From Streptomyces sp. WM6378 (GTDB taxonomy: Bacteria > Actinomycetota > Actinomycetes > Streptomycetales > Streptomycetaceae), in assembly GCF_001279695.1 (NCBI RefSeq), contig NZ_LGDD01000328.1, positions 186,001 to 250,000 on the forward strand: a stretch of 64,000 nt of DNA, written 5' to 3'. Positions 1 to 10,591 of the stretch are shown piece by piece. Position numbers and translations under genes: made by a program. The notes under the pieces were generated by a model that saw only the letters and a list, made by a program, of their open reading frames with translations, did no database searches and had not been told where the DNA came from. Numbering within the stretch: position 1 is the first letter of the stretch; every line of letters starts with the position of its first letter.

Positions 1-1511
<1,511 letters not shown>

Positions 1512-1518
1512 CGATACG

Positions 1519-2571
1519 TCAACTCTGCGGAGGGCTCCAGCCCTTGCGATAGGCGGCCCAGTCCTCATCACGCTCGGCGAAGTCGACGTACAGGGCGACG
1601 CCGAAGTGCTGGCGGTGGCGGTCGGTGCGGGCCAGGCCCAGGCGGGCGCCGCGCACGGCCGCCTCGACCGTCTCGGCGGAGCCGTGGTGGGACATGCTCT
1701 CGTCCTCGTAGAACGGAAGCCCCATCAGCAAGTCGGTCTGTTTCGGGGTGACTTGGAGGGCGAGGGCGGTCTGGCGGGCGACGTAGCCGCCGTACAGGCT
1801 CTGCACGGGCATCGCCGTGTCGTACGACATCACGGCGATCTGGTCGACGCGGCGGGCCACCTGTCCGAAGTAGGCCTGCGCCCACCACTTGCCGTGGCCG
1901 GTGAGGCCTTCGGCCGCCGAGTGCAGTGCGGGCAGCGGGTCTATCTGGTGCGCGGCCACCGAGAGCAGGGCGCCGCGGGGCTTGGTGAGCGCGTGCAGCG
2001 AGTCCAGCAGGGCGAGGTAGTTCTTGTCGCCCGAGGGCAGCGGCTCCAGGTCGAAGTGGACGCCGTCGAAGTGTGCGCCGTCCAGGACCTGGCGGGCGGT
2101 GGTGACGACCGCCGTGCGGGTCACGGGGTTGTTCAGGCGCAGCCCGACGGGGCCCTCGCTGGCCAACTGGTCACCCAGCCAGGCCTGTACGCGCACGTCC
2201 GGCAGCCTGCGGTGCACGCCCTCCACCAGCCAGCGGGCCTTGGGATAGCGGGTGGCGGGCAGGGTGCCGTCGTGGTCGAGCGGGCCGGTGTGCACGAAGA
2301 GGTCCTTTATGCCGCTGCCGCGCAGTTTGGCCGCGAAGGCGTCGAGGTCCTTGTCGTTCTTGCGGCCGTCGACCCAGGCGTGGCCGAGCCAGTACGCGTC
2401 CCGGCCGCGGGTGCGGGTGTCCTGGCCGGGGGCGCCGGCGTACTGGGCGCGGAGCGCCACTCCGGCGGCGGCGACGGTGACGGCGACGACCAGCACGGCC
2501 GCGAGCAGGGTGCGTCGCGTCCAGCGCCCTCCGCGGCCGGTCCACCAGCTACGTATCCCGCCCACGCGCAC
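1519..2571 (-). CDS. Membrane-anchored GH18-like (chitinase-fold) hypothetical protein
   Basis: This is a 350-aa protein with a short basic N-terminus and one hydrophobic segment (about residues 20-42) that is probably a signal anchor. The extracellular part resembles the TIM barrel of glycoside hydrolase family 18. The stretch FDGVHFDLEPLPSG (around residue 170) matches the strand-4 DxxDxDxE region, with a retained Glu. IAVMSYDTAMP resembles a later barrel strand. The first Asp of the canonical catalytic motif looks altered (DGVHFDLE), so activity on a sugar polymer is uncertain. It is convergent with sdhB, with a 7-bp gap. A cell-wall or chitin-related role is inference only. Confidence 0.75.
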   Translation of the reverse strand: MRVGGIRSWWTGRGGRWTRRTLLAAVLVVAVTVAAAGVALRAQYAGAPGQDTRTRGRDAYWLGHAWVDGRKNDKDLDAFAAKLRGSGIKDLFVHTGPLDHDGTLPATRYPKARWLVEGVHRRLPDVRVQAWLGDQLASEGPVGLRLNNPVTRTAVVTTARQVLDGAHFDGVHFDLEPLPSGDKNYLALLDSLHALTKPRGALLSVAAHQIDPLPALHSAAEGLTGHGKWWAQAYFGQVARRVDQIAVMSYDTAMPVQSLYGGYVARQTALALQVTPKQTDLLMGLPFYEDESMSHHGSAETVEAAVRGARLGLARTDRHRQHFGVALYVDFAERDEDWAAYRKGWSPPQS

Positions 2572-2718
2572 GTCTCCCCCTCCGAAACCCTGCGCCCCAG
2601 ATTAGCTGGCCCCCTGCTCAAGGGGTCCCACCCCTGGACGCCGGCCCCTCCAGACGCCCGAGGGGCGCAGAGGGGCTTTCCGGTCGCCAGGGTTCTGTTC
2701 CAGCCATACGCTCGGAGC

Positions 2719-2988
2719 GTGACGCCGCCCGTCGGAAGAGCTCGGCGGCGTGCCGCCCGGGGCACGCTCGCCGCTCTGTGCTGGAGTCTGATCCCCGCCA
2801 CCCCCGCCCTCGCCAACAGCACGCACGACTCCGGGAGTTCGGCCAGCGATCTGGTGCTGCCCGTCGTTGTGATCGTCGTGGCGGGCGTGTCGGCGGCGTA
2901 CGCGTACCTCAAGAGAAGGCGCCGGACCCACACCCGCACCACCCCCGGCCAGGGTCGGCCACCGCCCCGGACACCGCCGGCGCCCTAG
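2719..2988 (+). CDS. Small secreted/membrane hypothetical protein
   Basis: This is an 89-aa reading frame with a GTG start. A basic N-terminus (RARRRAARG) leads into a hydrophobic signal-like segment ending ATPALA, probably a signal peptidase site. A short Ser-rich linker is followed by a second hydrophobic helix (LVLPVVVIVVAGVSAAYAYL), an Arg/Lys stop-transfer cluster and a Pro/Thr-rich tail. This topology predicts a type I membrane miniprotein. It is convergent with the SpoIIE-like gene and diverges from the GH18-like gene. No recognised family; reality rests on the coherent signal/TM layout and codon usage. Confidence 0.5.
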   Translation: MTPPVGRARRRAARGTLAALCWSLIPATPALANSTHDSGSSASDLVLPVVVIVVAGVSAAYAYLKRRRRTHTRTTPGQGRPPPRTPPAP

Positions 2989-2996
2989 GGGCGCGG

Positions 2997-5561
2997 TCAG
3001 AACATGCTCAGGAGTTGCTCCTCCGTCAGTTCCGGCGGGGCCGACTCCCCGTCCGGCAGGGCGAGTTCGAACCAGACCGTCTTGCCGCGCGGGGTGCGGC
3101 GGGCGCCCCAGGCCGCGCTCAGGAGGCCCACCAGCTGGAGGCCGCGGCCGCCCTCGTCCGTGTCGCGGGCGCGGCGGCGCCGGGGCTGGACCAGGCCCGC
3201 GTCCCACACCTCGCACACGAGCGTGCGGTCGCGCAGCAGGCGGAGCCGGATCTCGCCGTCGCCGTAGCGCAGCGCGTTGGTGACCAGCTCGCTGACCAGG
3301 AGCTCGGTGGTGTCGACGAGGTCGTCGAGGTCCCAGGCGAGCAGCTGGGTGCGGGCGAGCTCGCGGGCGCGGCCCACCGAGCGGGGTTCGCGCGGGAGCC
3401 GCCAGTCGCCGACCGCGTCCGCGGGCAGGCCCTGGATGCGGGCGAGGAGCAGCGCGATGTCGTCCTCGCCGTGCCGGGTGTCGAGGGAGCCGAGGACCTG
3501 GTCGCAGACGTCCTCAAGGGGACGGTCCGGGTCGGTGAGGGTCTTGCGGAAGGCGTTGAGGCCCTCGTCGAGCGGATGGTCCCGGGACTCGACGAGGCCG
3601 TCGGTGTAGAGGGCGAGCAGCGCGCCCTCGGGCAGGTCGACCTCCACCTCCTCGAAGGGCTCGCCGCCGACGCCGAGCGGCAGCCCGGGTGGCACGTCCA
3701 GGAGCATGGCGGGCTCGCCCGGGTCGTCGCCGGGTTCGACCAGGACGGGCGGCAGGTGCCCGGCGTTGGCGAACGTACAGCGCCGGGTGACCGGGTCGTA
3801 GACCGCGTACACACAGGTCGCGAGGTACACCTCGGAGAGGTCGGCGTCGCGGGACTTGTGGGCGACGCGGGAGGCCTGCTGGCTGCCGCCGGGCGCGCCG
3901 AGCCCGCGGGCGATCTCGTCGAGGTGGGAGAGGACCTCGGCCGGTTCGAGGTCGAGCAGCGCCAACGTCCGCACCGCGGTGCGCAGTTCACCCATGGCAA
4001 CGGCGGCGCGCAGGCCGCGGCCCATCACGTCGCCGATGACGAGCGCGGTGCGGTGGCCGGGCAGCTCGATGACGTCGAACCAGTCGCCGCCGACCTCGGA
4101 CTCGGCGCTGCCCGGCAGGTAGCGGCAGGCGATGTCGAGCCCGGCGGCCTCGGGGTCGCCGGGTGGGAGCAGGGAGCGCTGGAGGATCAGCGCGCGCTCG
4201 TGCTCCCTTCGGTAGAGGCGGGCGTTGTCGATGCAGACGGCGGCGCGCGAGGCGAGCTCGGTGGCGAGCGCCCGGTCGCGCTCGCCGAACGGTTCGCTGC
4301 CCTTGGCGCGGGCGAACTGCACCAGGCCGACGACGGTGTCGTGGGCGACCATCGGGACGGCGAGGATGGTGTGCACGAGGCCCCCGTCGGCGCCCCGCAC
4401 GGTGTGCACGCGGGCGGTGCGCAGCGCGCTCGCGTACGGCGAGTGGAACCGGTAGCGGTGCACGTCGCCCACGCCCACCTCCCGTTCGCCGCCCTCACTT
4501 CCTTCGGCGCCTTCGCCGCCGGCCAGCGGGCCGTCGGAGACGGCGCTCGCGAAGGCGACCCGGCGCAGTTCTCCGCGCCCGTCGGAGGACCCGGAGGCGG
4601 GGTCGTCGCCGGCGAGCAGGGCCTGGTAGAGGTCGACGGAGGCGAGGTCGCAGAAGCCGGGGACGGTGATGTCGAGGAGTTCGCGGGCGGTGGTCTCCAG
4701 GTCGAGGGAGTTGCCCATGCGGGCGCCCGCCTCGTTCAGGAGGGCGAGGTTACGGCGGGCGTCGGCGGCCTCGCGGGCCGCGTTGTGACGGCGGGTCACA
4801 TCGATGCCGAGGCCCGCGACGCCGATCGGGCGCCCGGTGCCGCTGTGCACCCGGTACAGGTTGATGGACCAGTGCCTGCGGTCCGCGCCGCCGGGCGCCG
4901 AGCCCACTATCTGCAGGTCGGTGACGGACTCCCCGGTGTCCAGGACCCGTTGCAGCGCGGCGGACATCCGGTCGGCCTCGGGGCGGGAGAGGTAGTCGTG
5001 GACGGTGTGGCCGCGGTGTTCCTCCGGGGCCCCTCCGAAGACGGTGGCGAAGCGCCGGTTGGCGCGCAGCACGGTGAGATCCGTACCGAACAGCAGGAAG
5101 CCATAGGGAGATTGACCAAATATGGCCTGCGAGGCGGCCAGGTCGGTCTCGATGCCGCGCAGGGCGCGTACGTCGACGACGATACAGAGGGCGGCCCGTT
5201 CGTCGGCCGCCGTTCGGCTCGGCATGACGTAGAGCTCGGCGAGTCCCTGGGCGCGCTCGCCCCCGTCGGGCGACGGCATGCGGAAGGGGACGACGCCGGT
5301 CCATTCCTTGCCGTCCAGGATCTCGGCGACCCGGCGGTGGCCGCGCGCGCGCAGCTCGGGGGGCATGAACGCCTCGACGGGGTCGCGGCCGATCACAGTG
5401 GCCGCGGCCAGGCCGAACTGCTCCTCGGCCCGCAGGCTCCACTGCTCGATCAGCCCGTCGGGCCCGATCGAGAACGAGGCGACGCGGATGTAGTCATAGA
5501 TCGAGCCAGGCGGGCTGCTCTGCCACACGACATCGCCAGCCGTCTCAGGTATCTCGCTCAC
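2997..5561 (-). CDS. PAS-GAF-PP2C (SpoIIE-type) serine phosphatase with C-terminal anti-sigma ATPase domain
   Basis: This 854-aa regulator is of a class abundant in Streptomyces. Domains in order are PAS (about 25-130), second PAS (145-260), GAF (273-455), SpoIIE/PP2C phosphatase (about 465-705) and a HATPase_c_2 domain (about 715-850). The metal-binding PP2C motifs VGGDWFDVI and IGDVMGRGL are present. The ATPase domain shows SELVTNALRYGDG (N box) and DEGGRGLQLV (G box). The family dephosphorylates anti-anti-sigma factors and can also phosphorylate or bind them, coupling a sensed ligand or redox signal to alternative sigma factor release. The next minus-strand gene encodes a stand-alone ATPase domain of the same family, suggesting a partner-switching locus. 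Confidence 0.93.
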   Translation of the reverse strand: MSEIPETAGDVVWQSSPPGSIYDYIRVASFSIGPDGLIEQWSLRAEEQFGLAAATVIGRDPVEAFMPPELRARGHRRVAEILDGKEWTGVVPFRMPSPDGGERAQGLAELYVMPSRTAADERAALCIVVDVRALRGIETDLAASQAIFGQSPYGFLLFGTDLTVLRANRRFATVFGGAPEEHRGHTVHDYLSRPEADRMSAALQRVLDTGESVTDLQIVGSAPGGADRRHWSINLYRVHSGTGRPIGVAGLGIDVTRRHNAAREAADARRNLALLNEAGARMGNSLDLETTARELLDITVPGFCDLASVDLYQALLAGDDPASGSSDGRGELRRVAFASAVSDGPLAGGEGAEGSEGGEREVGVGDVHRYRFHSPYASALRTARVHTVRGADGGLVHTILAVPMVAHDTVVGLVQFARAKGSEPFGERDRALATELASRAAVCIDNARLYRREHERALILQRSLLPPGDPEAAGLDIACRYLPGSAESEVGGDWFDVIELPGHRTALVIGDVMGRGLRAAVAMGELRTAVRTLALLDLEPAEVLSHLDEIARGLGAPGGSQQASRVAHKSRDADLSEVYLATCVYAVYDPVTRRCTFANAGHLPPVLVEPGDDPGEPAMLLDVPPGLPLGVGGEPFEEVEVDLPEGALLALYTDGLVESRDHPLDEGLNAFRKTLTDPDRPLEDVCDQVLGSLDTRHGEDDIALLLARIQGLPADAVGDWRLPREPRSVGRARELARTQLLAWDLDDLVDTTELLVSELVTNALRYGDGEIRLRLLRDRTLVCEVWDAGLVQPRRRRARDTDEGGRGLQLVGLLSAAWGARRTPRGKTVWFELALPDGESAPPELTEEQLLSMF

Positions 5562-5728
5562 GCGACCGTCCCCTCCAGCTCACCGCACCGGACCGGCCTT
5601 GACCGCAGTATTCAGCACTACGGCCCCAGCCGACACGGCGTTCACGATCACATCCCGGTCTCGTTCTTTTCCAGCCGTTGTCGGCCGGTTCTCAACCGGG
5701 GCTTGTGATCGTCCGTCCCTCCCTCCTT

Positions 5729-6139
5729 CTAACCATGCAGAGCCAGCTCGAACCACACGGTCTTGCCTGTTCTGCCGTGGCGCGTTCCCCAGCGCCGGGC
5801 GGAACAGGCCACGAGCTGCATGCCCCGGCCCCCTTCGTCGTCGATTCCGGCTGTACGTTCGACCGGCGGATCCGGAAGCGGATCGGACACCTCCACCAGC
5901 AGGGTGGTGATGTCGAGCCGGTCGAGCCGGACTCCGATGGGCCCTTCGGCGTACCGCAGGGAGTTGGTCACCAGCTCGCTGACCAGGAGCACTGCCACGT
6001 CCACGGTCCCGTGGTCGAGGGCCCAGCCGCTCAGGGCGTCCCGGACGGCATGCCTGGCGGTCCGTACGGCTCCTGGTTCAGCAGGGAAGGTCCACTCGGC
6101 GCACTCGCCCGAGGTGTCGATCACGCCGATCACCCGCAT
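5729..6139 (-). CDS. RsbW-like anti-sigma/ATP-binding protein
   Basis: This 136-aa protein consists of a single GHKL ATPase domain of the HATPase_c_2 (RsbW/SpoIIAB) type. The N box (LLVSELVTNSLRYAEG), the G1 region (EVSDPLPDPP) and the G2 box (DDEGGRGMQLV) are all visible, and it ends in the family signature GKTVWFELAL. Such proteins bind sigma factors or phosphorylate STAS-domain antagonists in the cytoplasm. It lies just upstream of, and on the same strand as, the SpoIIE-type phosphatase, with about 170 bp between. The relatively AT-rich stretch 6140-6200 upstream probably holds its promoter. No sigma factor gene is adjacent. Confidence 0.88.
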   Translation of the reverse strand: MRVIGVIDTSGECAEWTFPAEPGAVRTARHAVRDALSGWALDHGTVDVAVLLVSELVTNSLRYAEGPIGVRLDRLDITTLLVEVSDPLPDPPVERTAGIDDEGGRGMQLVACSARRWGTRHGRTGKTVWFELALHG

Positions 6140-6258
6140 CCGATGGTTCGGGGGGTTTAGAAACGATTAATAGGCACATACCCGATATTTGGTACGGCCT
6201 ATCCCCAAGTGGGGCGTATGGCGGCACGAAAGCGCTCCCCGGGGAGGGCGGGCCCCGC

Positions 6259-6660
6259 TCAGCGGCTCAAGGCTCCCAGGATGCGCATCGCTTCCGCCAC
6301 CGCCGGGCGGTCCTGGGGGAGCCAGTCGACGGCGTCGGCCTCTTCGGGGGCCAGCCACCGGAGTTCGTCGTGGTCCTGGAGCGGGCGGGGCTCGCCGTCG
6401 AGGAGTCGCGCGGTCCAGGCGTGCAGGACCAGGCCGGGCTTGAGGGGCCACTCACCCGCGATGCGTTCCAGCGGCTCGGTCTCGATGCCGAGTTCCTCGC
6501 GGAGTTCGCGCACGAGGGCCTGCTGCGGGCTCTCGCCCTGTTCCACCTTGCCGCCGGGCAGTTCCCAGCGGCCGGCCAGCTCGGGCGGGGCGCTGCGGCG
6601 GGCGGCGAGCAGGCGCCCGCGGTCGTACACGGCTCCGGCCACCACCACGGTCTCGTTCAT
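6259..6660 (-). CDS. Nudix hydrolase, MutT/8-oxo-dGTP diphosphatase type
   Basis: This 133-aa Nudix protein carries the complete Nudix box (GX5EX7REUXEEXGU) in GGKVEQGESPQQALVRELRE followed by ELGI. MutT-like enzymes remove oxidised nucleotides such as 8-oxo-dGTP; other nucleoside diphosphate derivatives are possible. The start at 6660 (MNETVVVAGAVYDRGRLL) is chosen because the beta-strand that opens the fold begins there. An in-frame ATG 13 codons upstream would add a basic, non-conserved tail. Confidence 0.9.
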   Translation of the reverse strand: MNETVVVAGAVYDRGRLLAARRSAPPELAGRWELPGGKVEQGESPQQALVRELREELGIETEPLERIAGEWPLKPGLVLHAWTARLLDGEPRPLQDHDELRWLAPEEADAVDWLPQDRPAVAEAMRILGALSR

Positions 6661-6715
6661 GCGCCGGAGCGTAACGCGCCCCCTCCGGCCGTCCCGCATC
6701 CTGCCTGGCGGGGGG

Positions 6716-6898
6716 TTACTGCTGGGCGGGGGTGCCGATCCGCTCGACCCAGTAGAGCTGCTTGTGCCCCCGGACGTCGAGGCGGTCCGCTATCTGCTCG
6801 GCCTCGGCGCGCGTGGCGTACTTGCCGACGCGGTACTGGTTGCCGTTGTCGTCCTGGCGGATCACCTGCCAGGCGAGCACAGCCCCACTGTCGTTCAT
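6716..6898 (-). CDS. Small SPOR-like hypothetical protein
   Basis: This is a 60-aa protein starting MNDSGAVLAWQVIRQDD. It contains YRVGKYATRAEAEQIADRL, which resembles the beta-alpha segment of SPOR/sporulation-related repeats and of small conserved Streptomyces proteins. No signal peptide or membrane helix is visible. An in-frame ATG 13 codons upstream is possible, but the conserved-looking part starts at 6898. The function is unknown. Confidence 0.65.
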   Translation of the reverse strand: MNDSGAVLAWQVIRQDDNGNQYRVGKYATRAEAEQIADRLDVRGHKQLYWVERIGTPAQQ

Positions 6899-7044
6899 CG
6901 CACCTCTCCCGGCGTCGGCGTGCAGGTCAGTAAGCATCCCCAGGAAACCGCAATCCGCATATGCCCGAGCCTACGCCTGACCTTTACTCAGCGGATACGG
7001 GTTTTCACAAAGAGATACGAATTCGGTCATCGGCGGCACACGCC

Positions 7045-7077
7045 GAAGGGGGCGCACCAGCTGGGTGCGCCCCCTTC
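7045..7077. terminator. Strong hairpin downstream of the GntR gene
   Basis: A perfect 14-bp inverted repeat (arms 7045-7058 and 7064-7077, loop AGCTG) lies 20 bp beyond the stop of the GntR-family gene. There is no clear T-run, as is common for Streptomyces terminators. It could act in either direction. Confidence 0.8.
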
Positions 7078-7096
7078 TCCCCTGTGATCGGGGCTG

Positions 7097-7849
7097 CTAT
7101 TTCACGGGCAGGTGGTACGCGATCCGGTAACGGTCGGCCGGGACGACGACGTCGGCCGTCTCGACCGCGAGCCCCGAGGCGTAGTACGTCCGCTCGATGA
7201 CGAGGACGACATGGCCGGGGACCCCGCCGAGCGCCAGGAGCTCCTCCGCGAGCCCCGGGCGGGCGCCGACCTCCTCGACCACGTTGTCCACCACGACGTC
7301 GATCGCGCCCATCCGCTCGACCACCCCGCAGCCGCCGAGCGGCCCCTCCTCGGGCAGCATCACCGGCGTGCGGCCGGTGACGGAAAGGGGCTCCCACGAC
7401 GTGGACAGCATCATCTGCTCGCCCGCGTCGCGGAACACGTACCGCGTGCGCATGACGCGGTCGCCGGGACGGATGCCGAGCCGCTTGGCGATCTCCGCGG
7501 TCGCCTCCTCCTGTTCGCTGCGGGACTCCCACGTCCCGCGCGCCGCCTCCTCGGCCTGCTCCTGGCGGAAGGGGCTGGCGCCCTTCGTGGGCCGGTAGCC
7601 GGAGCGGGCGACCCGGCGGGGCACCGGGCGCTCGCGCACGTACGTCCCCGACCCGGAGCGGCCCTCGACCAGGCCCTCGGCCATCAGGACCTTGCGGGCT
7701 TCGAGCGCCACGGTGTCCGAGACCCCGTACTCCTCGCGGATCCTGGCCTGCGAGGGGAGCCGGGTGTGCGGCGGCAGCGAACCGTCCACGATCTTCTGCC
7801 TCAGATCGCCGGCTACGCGCAGATAGGCGGGCTGCTCACCGAATGTCAC
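7097..7849 (-). CDS. GntR/HutC-family transcriptional regulator with UTRA domain
   Basis: This 250-aa repressor-type regulator has an N-terminal winged helix (about residues 8-75; DLRQKIVDGSLPPHTRLPSQ, then the recognition region EYGVSDTVALEARKVL). A C-terminal UTRA ligand-binding domain (about 100-245) includes RPGDRVMRTRYVF and ERTYYASG. HutC-subfamily members sense small metabolites such as sugar phosphates, amino acids or urocanate. The start is the GTG at 7849, with GGGAG six bases upstream. No metabolic gene is close enough to identify the ligand. Confidence 0.92.
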   Translation of the reverse strand: MTFGEQPAYLRVAGDLRQKIVDGSLPPHTRLPSQARIREEYGVSDTVALEARKVLMAEGLVEGRSGSGTYVRERPVPRRVARSGYRPTKGASPFRQEQAEEAARGTWESRSEQEEATAEIAKRLGIRPGDRVMRTRYVFRDAGEQMMLSTSWEPLSVTGRTPVMLPEEGPLGGCGVVERMGAIDVVVDNVVEEVGARPGLAEELLALGGVPGHVVLVIERTYYASGLAVETADVVVPADRYRIAYHLPVK

Positions 7850-8005
7850 GGGCCACTCCCATCAGGTTGACAGACTGCAACAGCGTGGCAACCGTGGGTT
7901 GGCGACCGCAAGCAAAGGCCAGACATTCACTCGAAGTGATGAAGCGCCTCTGCCCAAGGCGTACCCGCGGTACAGCGGGTACGTTCTGCCCTCCCCGAGA
8001 CCGTC

Positions 8006-9280
8006 TCAGACGCTTTTGGAACCACCGGTTCCGGAACCGGTCCCGCTGCCGCCGCCGCTTCCGCCGCTGCCGCCGCCGGAGTGGCCGTCGTCGGTCGACG
8101 GCGGGGTCGTCGCGAGGCCGAGGGCGCCGCGCGCCGCGATCTCGTCGGCCTGCTTCATCGCCTTGTCCGCCGCCCCGGAGTGCAGGTAGAACGCGTTCGC
8201 GTCGGAGGCGCCCGCCGCTCGCACCCACTCGTCCTGCGCGGCCTTCATGCCGTTGATGTACGCCTGCACGGACGCGAGCTTCCCCGCCGCCCAGGTGTGC
8301 GCGCTCAAGTCCTCGGCGTCCAGGCCCAGTGAGCCGGTCATCTCCCCCGCCCACTTCTTGAACCCGGGCAGGTCGTCCTCGACCCGGTCCTCGTCGGGGG
8401 CCTTGGCCAGGGTGCGCTCCACGTCGTTGGCGGCCTTCAGGAACGCGAGCTGGTCGGCGTCGAGGGTGGCCGCGTCATTGCGCACCGACCCTTCGAGCTT
8501 GCCGCCCTCCGAAGCGAACGCGCAGGTGACGGTGTGGTCGCCGAGCCCCCAGCTCTTCGGGCTCGGGGTGTAGTAGTACGGCCCCGCGCCCGCCGGGAGC
8601 TTCCAGCTGTCCATGGCGTACGCCTGCTCCACGTCCCAGCACCGCGCGTCGGCCTGGGTCGAGATGGCGTCCGCGCCCGGATAGGCACCGCTGTCGGCCA
8701 GCACGAACGAGCCGGAGACCTCGGCGTCGTGCTTGCCCTTGCACGGCACGACCCGCACGGAGACGACCTCGCGCTCCAGCTTGCCGCCGGGCACGTCGAA
8801 GCAGTCGCCCTTGCGCAGGTCCAGGGTGTTGCGCGTGGAGGTGGAGCTGTTCCAGCCGTCCTTGAAGTTCTGCCAGCCGCCGGAGATTCCGCCCGTCGCG
8901 ATGGAGACGATCAGCAGGAGCGTGCCGATCGTCGAGAACACGATCCCGGTGACGGCCATGCCCTTGCCGCGCTGCCCCTTCTTCTTGATCTGCCCGAGCG
9001 CGACGGCGCCCAGGATCAGGCCGAGCGGAGGTATGCAGCACAGGATGCCGGTGATGAGGGAGCCGACGGCCAGACCGCTCACGGGCGGCAGCTGCGGCGC
9101 CTGCGGATACGGATACCAGGGCCCGCCGTTCATCGGCTGCCCCGGGTACGGGACCGGGGCCGGACCCGGGTAAGGACCCGAATGTCCCCCCGGCGCCCGA
9201 GGCGGCGCCGGCCAGCCGTACCCCTGCCCCGGTTGCGGCTGCTGGGGCTGCCCGGGTGCGGGCGGCGGCGGTATCTCCAC
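8006..9280 (-). CDS. Pro-rich membrane protein with DUF4190 and septum-formation-like domain
   Basis: This protein is about 424 aa. A cytoplasmic Pro/Gln/Gly-rich N-terminus (PPPPAPGQPQQPQPGQGYGW) precedes a DUF4190-like pair of hydrophobic helices (about residues 85-160). A secreted domain with Cys residues resembling the septum_form family follows (GDCFDVPGG, VRVVPCKGKHDAEV, ARCWDVEQAY). The tail is rich in Gly/Ser. The start is taken as the GTG at 9280, with GAGGAG about 10 bases upstream. The family is common in actinomycetes and linked to cell-envelope or division functions by domain name only; the actual role is unknown. Confidence 0.8.
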   Translation of the reverse strand: MEIPPPPAPGQPQQPQPGQGYGWPAPPRAPGGHSGPYPGPAPVPYPGQPMNGGPWYPYPQAPQLPPVSGLAVGSLITGILCCIPPLGLILGAVALGQIKKKGQRGKGMAVTGIVFSTIGTLLLIVSIATGGISGGWQNFKDGWNSSTSTRNTLDLRKGDCFDVPGGKLEREVVSVRVVPCKGKHDAEVSGSFVLADSGAYPGADAISTQADARCWDVEQAYAMDSWKLPAGAGPYYYTPSPKSWGLGDHTVTCAFASEGGKLEGSVRNDAATLDADQLAFLKAANDVERTLAKAPDEDRVEDDLPGFKKWAGEMTGSLGLDAEDLSAHTWAAGKLASVQAYINGMKAAQDEWVRAAGASDANAFYLHSGAADKAMKQADEIAARGALGLATTPPSTDDGHSGGGSGGSGGGSGTGSGTGGSKSV

Positions 9281-9366
9281 GGGTACGGTGCTCCTCGTAA
9301 GGCTGGGGCGAACTGTTGCGCGAATGCGCATCGTACGCGGGCGCGTACGGGGGGATGAGGAGCGGG

Positions 9367-10554
9367 ATGGCATCCAGGGCTGCCGCGATCGAAGCGGCCA
9401 ACGCGCTGACTGCACGGTGGGGAAGCATCCACGCGGGCACGGCCGGCACCGTTTTCTCCGCGGCCGGCGTCTGGCCGCTGCTCGCCCTCCTCGCGGCGGG
9501 TGCGCACGGCCCGGCGCGCGGCGAGCTGGCGGACGCCGTGGGCCTGCGGCCCGAGGACGCGGCCGGCTGCGCCCGCGAGTTCCTGGCCCACGTCGGCGCG
9601 ATCGGCGGCGTGCACGCGGCGACCGGGCTGTGGACCAAGCGGACGCTGCCGCTGCGCCCCGAGTGGTCGGCCGAACTGCCGCCGGGCACGCGCGGGGTGC
9701 TCACCTCGGATCCCGTGACGGACCGCAAGGCCCTGGACGCCTGGGCCGCGGAGCACACGGGCGGTCTGATCGAGGCCATGCCGGTCGCGGTGGACCACGA
9801 CACCGAGCTGATCCTCGCGGCGGCCCAGGCGGTACGGACGCAGTGGCTCCAGCCCTTCCGGGAGTTCCCCCTGGAGCCCGTGTCCGGACCCTGGGCCGGT
9901 CGCGCACTGGCCGGCCTGTCCCGCAGCACCTCGCTTCTGGACCGGGTGGCGGTGGCGGAGACCGCGAACGGCCCGCTGACCGTGCTCAAGGTGCTCGGCG
10001 ACACCGGCGTCGACGTCCATCTCCTGCTCGGGGAACAGGAGTTGACGGCGGGTCAGGTGCTGGCGGGCGGCGTCGACGTCCTCGCGGGGCGCTGCCCGGT
10101 CGTGCCCGGCGACCGCCTGGTGCAGGGCGCGGTGGGCCCGGGCCTCACCGTGGGGAACGTGCGCAGCCGCAGCCGCGATCCCCAACTCGACGTCACCACC
10201 GTGCCGTTCGACCTATCCGCCGAGCACGACCTGCTGGCATCGGCGCGGCTGTTCGGCCTGGAAGCGGCGAGCGACCTGACGGGCGGCCACTTCGACGGCA
10301 TCAGCGCGGACCCGCTGGCCATCGGCTCGGCGCGGCAGGCGGCCAGGGCGACCTTCGGTGAACTCGGCTTCCGCGCCGGCACGGTGACCGCCGTCGCGAT
10401 GTACGCGGGCAGCGCCCCGCTTCCCCCGTCCTACCTCGTGAGGCGGATAGAGGCGGCCTTCGACCGCCCCTTCGGCTTCCTGGCGGTGCACCGCACCTCA
10501 CGCCTGGTCCTCACCGCGGGCTGGGTGGCGGAGCCCACCCCGTGGGTCGACTGA
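9367..10554 (+). CDS. Serpin-family serine protease inhibitor-like protein
   Basis: This 395-aa protein has the serpin fold signature. The N-terminal helix reads AIEAANALTARWG and a central helix region follows. The C-terminal part contains FGELGFRAGTVTAVAMYAG (hinge side) and FDRPFGFLAVHRTSRLVLTA (serpin C-terminal signature). Serpins trap serine or cysteine proteases through a reactive-centre loop. Here the loop between the hinge and the signature looks short and carries Pro residues, so inhibitory activity is doubtful. No signal peptide is seen. The start at 9367 is supported by GAGGAG eight bases upstream; earlier in-frame ATGs lack this. Confidence 0.85.
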   Translation: MASRAAAIEAANALTARWGSIHAGTAGTVFSAAGVWPLLALLAAGAHGPARGELADAVGLRPEDAAGCAREFLAHVGAIGGVHAATGLWTKRTLPLRPEWSAELPPGTRGVLTSDPVTDRKALDAWAAEHTGGLIEAMPVAVDHDTELILAAAQAVRTQWLQPFREFPLEPVSGPWAGRALAGLSRSTSLLDRVAVAETANGPLTVLKVLGDTGVDVHLLLGEQELTAGQVLAGGVDVLAGRCPVVPGDRLVQGAVGPGLTVGNVRSRSRDPQLDVTTVPFDLSAEHDLLASARLFGLEAASDLTGGHFDGISADPLAIGSARQAARATFGELGFRAGTVTAVAMYAGSAPLPPSYLVRRIEAAFDRPFGFLAVHRTSRLVLTAGWVAEPTPWVD

Positions 10555-10591
10555 GCCGTTGGCCCGTCCAGTACGGCACTTCACCAGCGGG

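Noticed and set aside
2778..5708. Plus-strand open frame (976 codons) across the SpoIIE-type gene
   Set aside because: It is antisense to a gene with clear PAS, GAF, PP2C and HATPase motifs and has no recognisable domain.
7867..7872. TTGACA as a plus-strand -35
   Set aside because: No plus-strand gene follows; both neighbours are on the minus strand.
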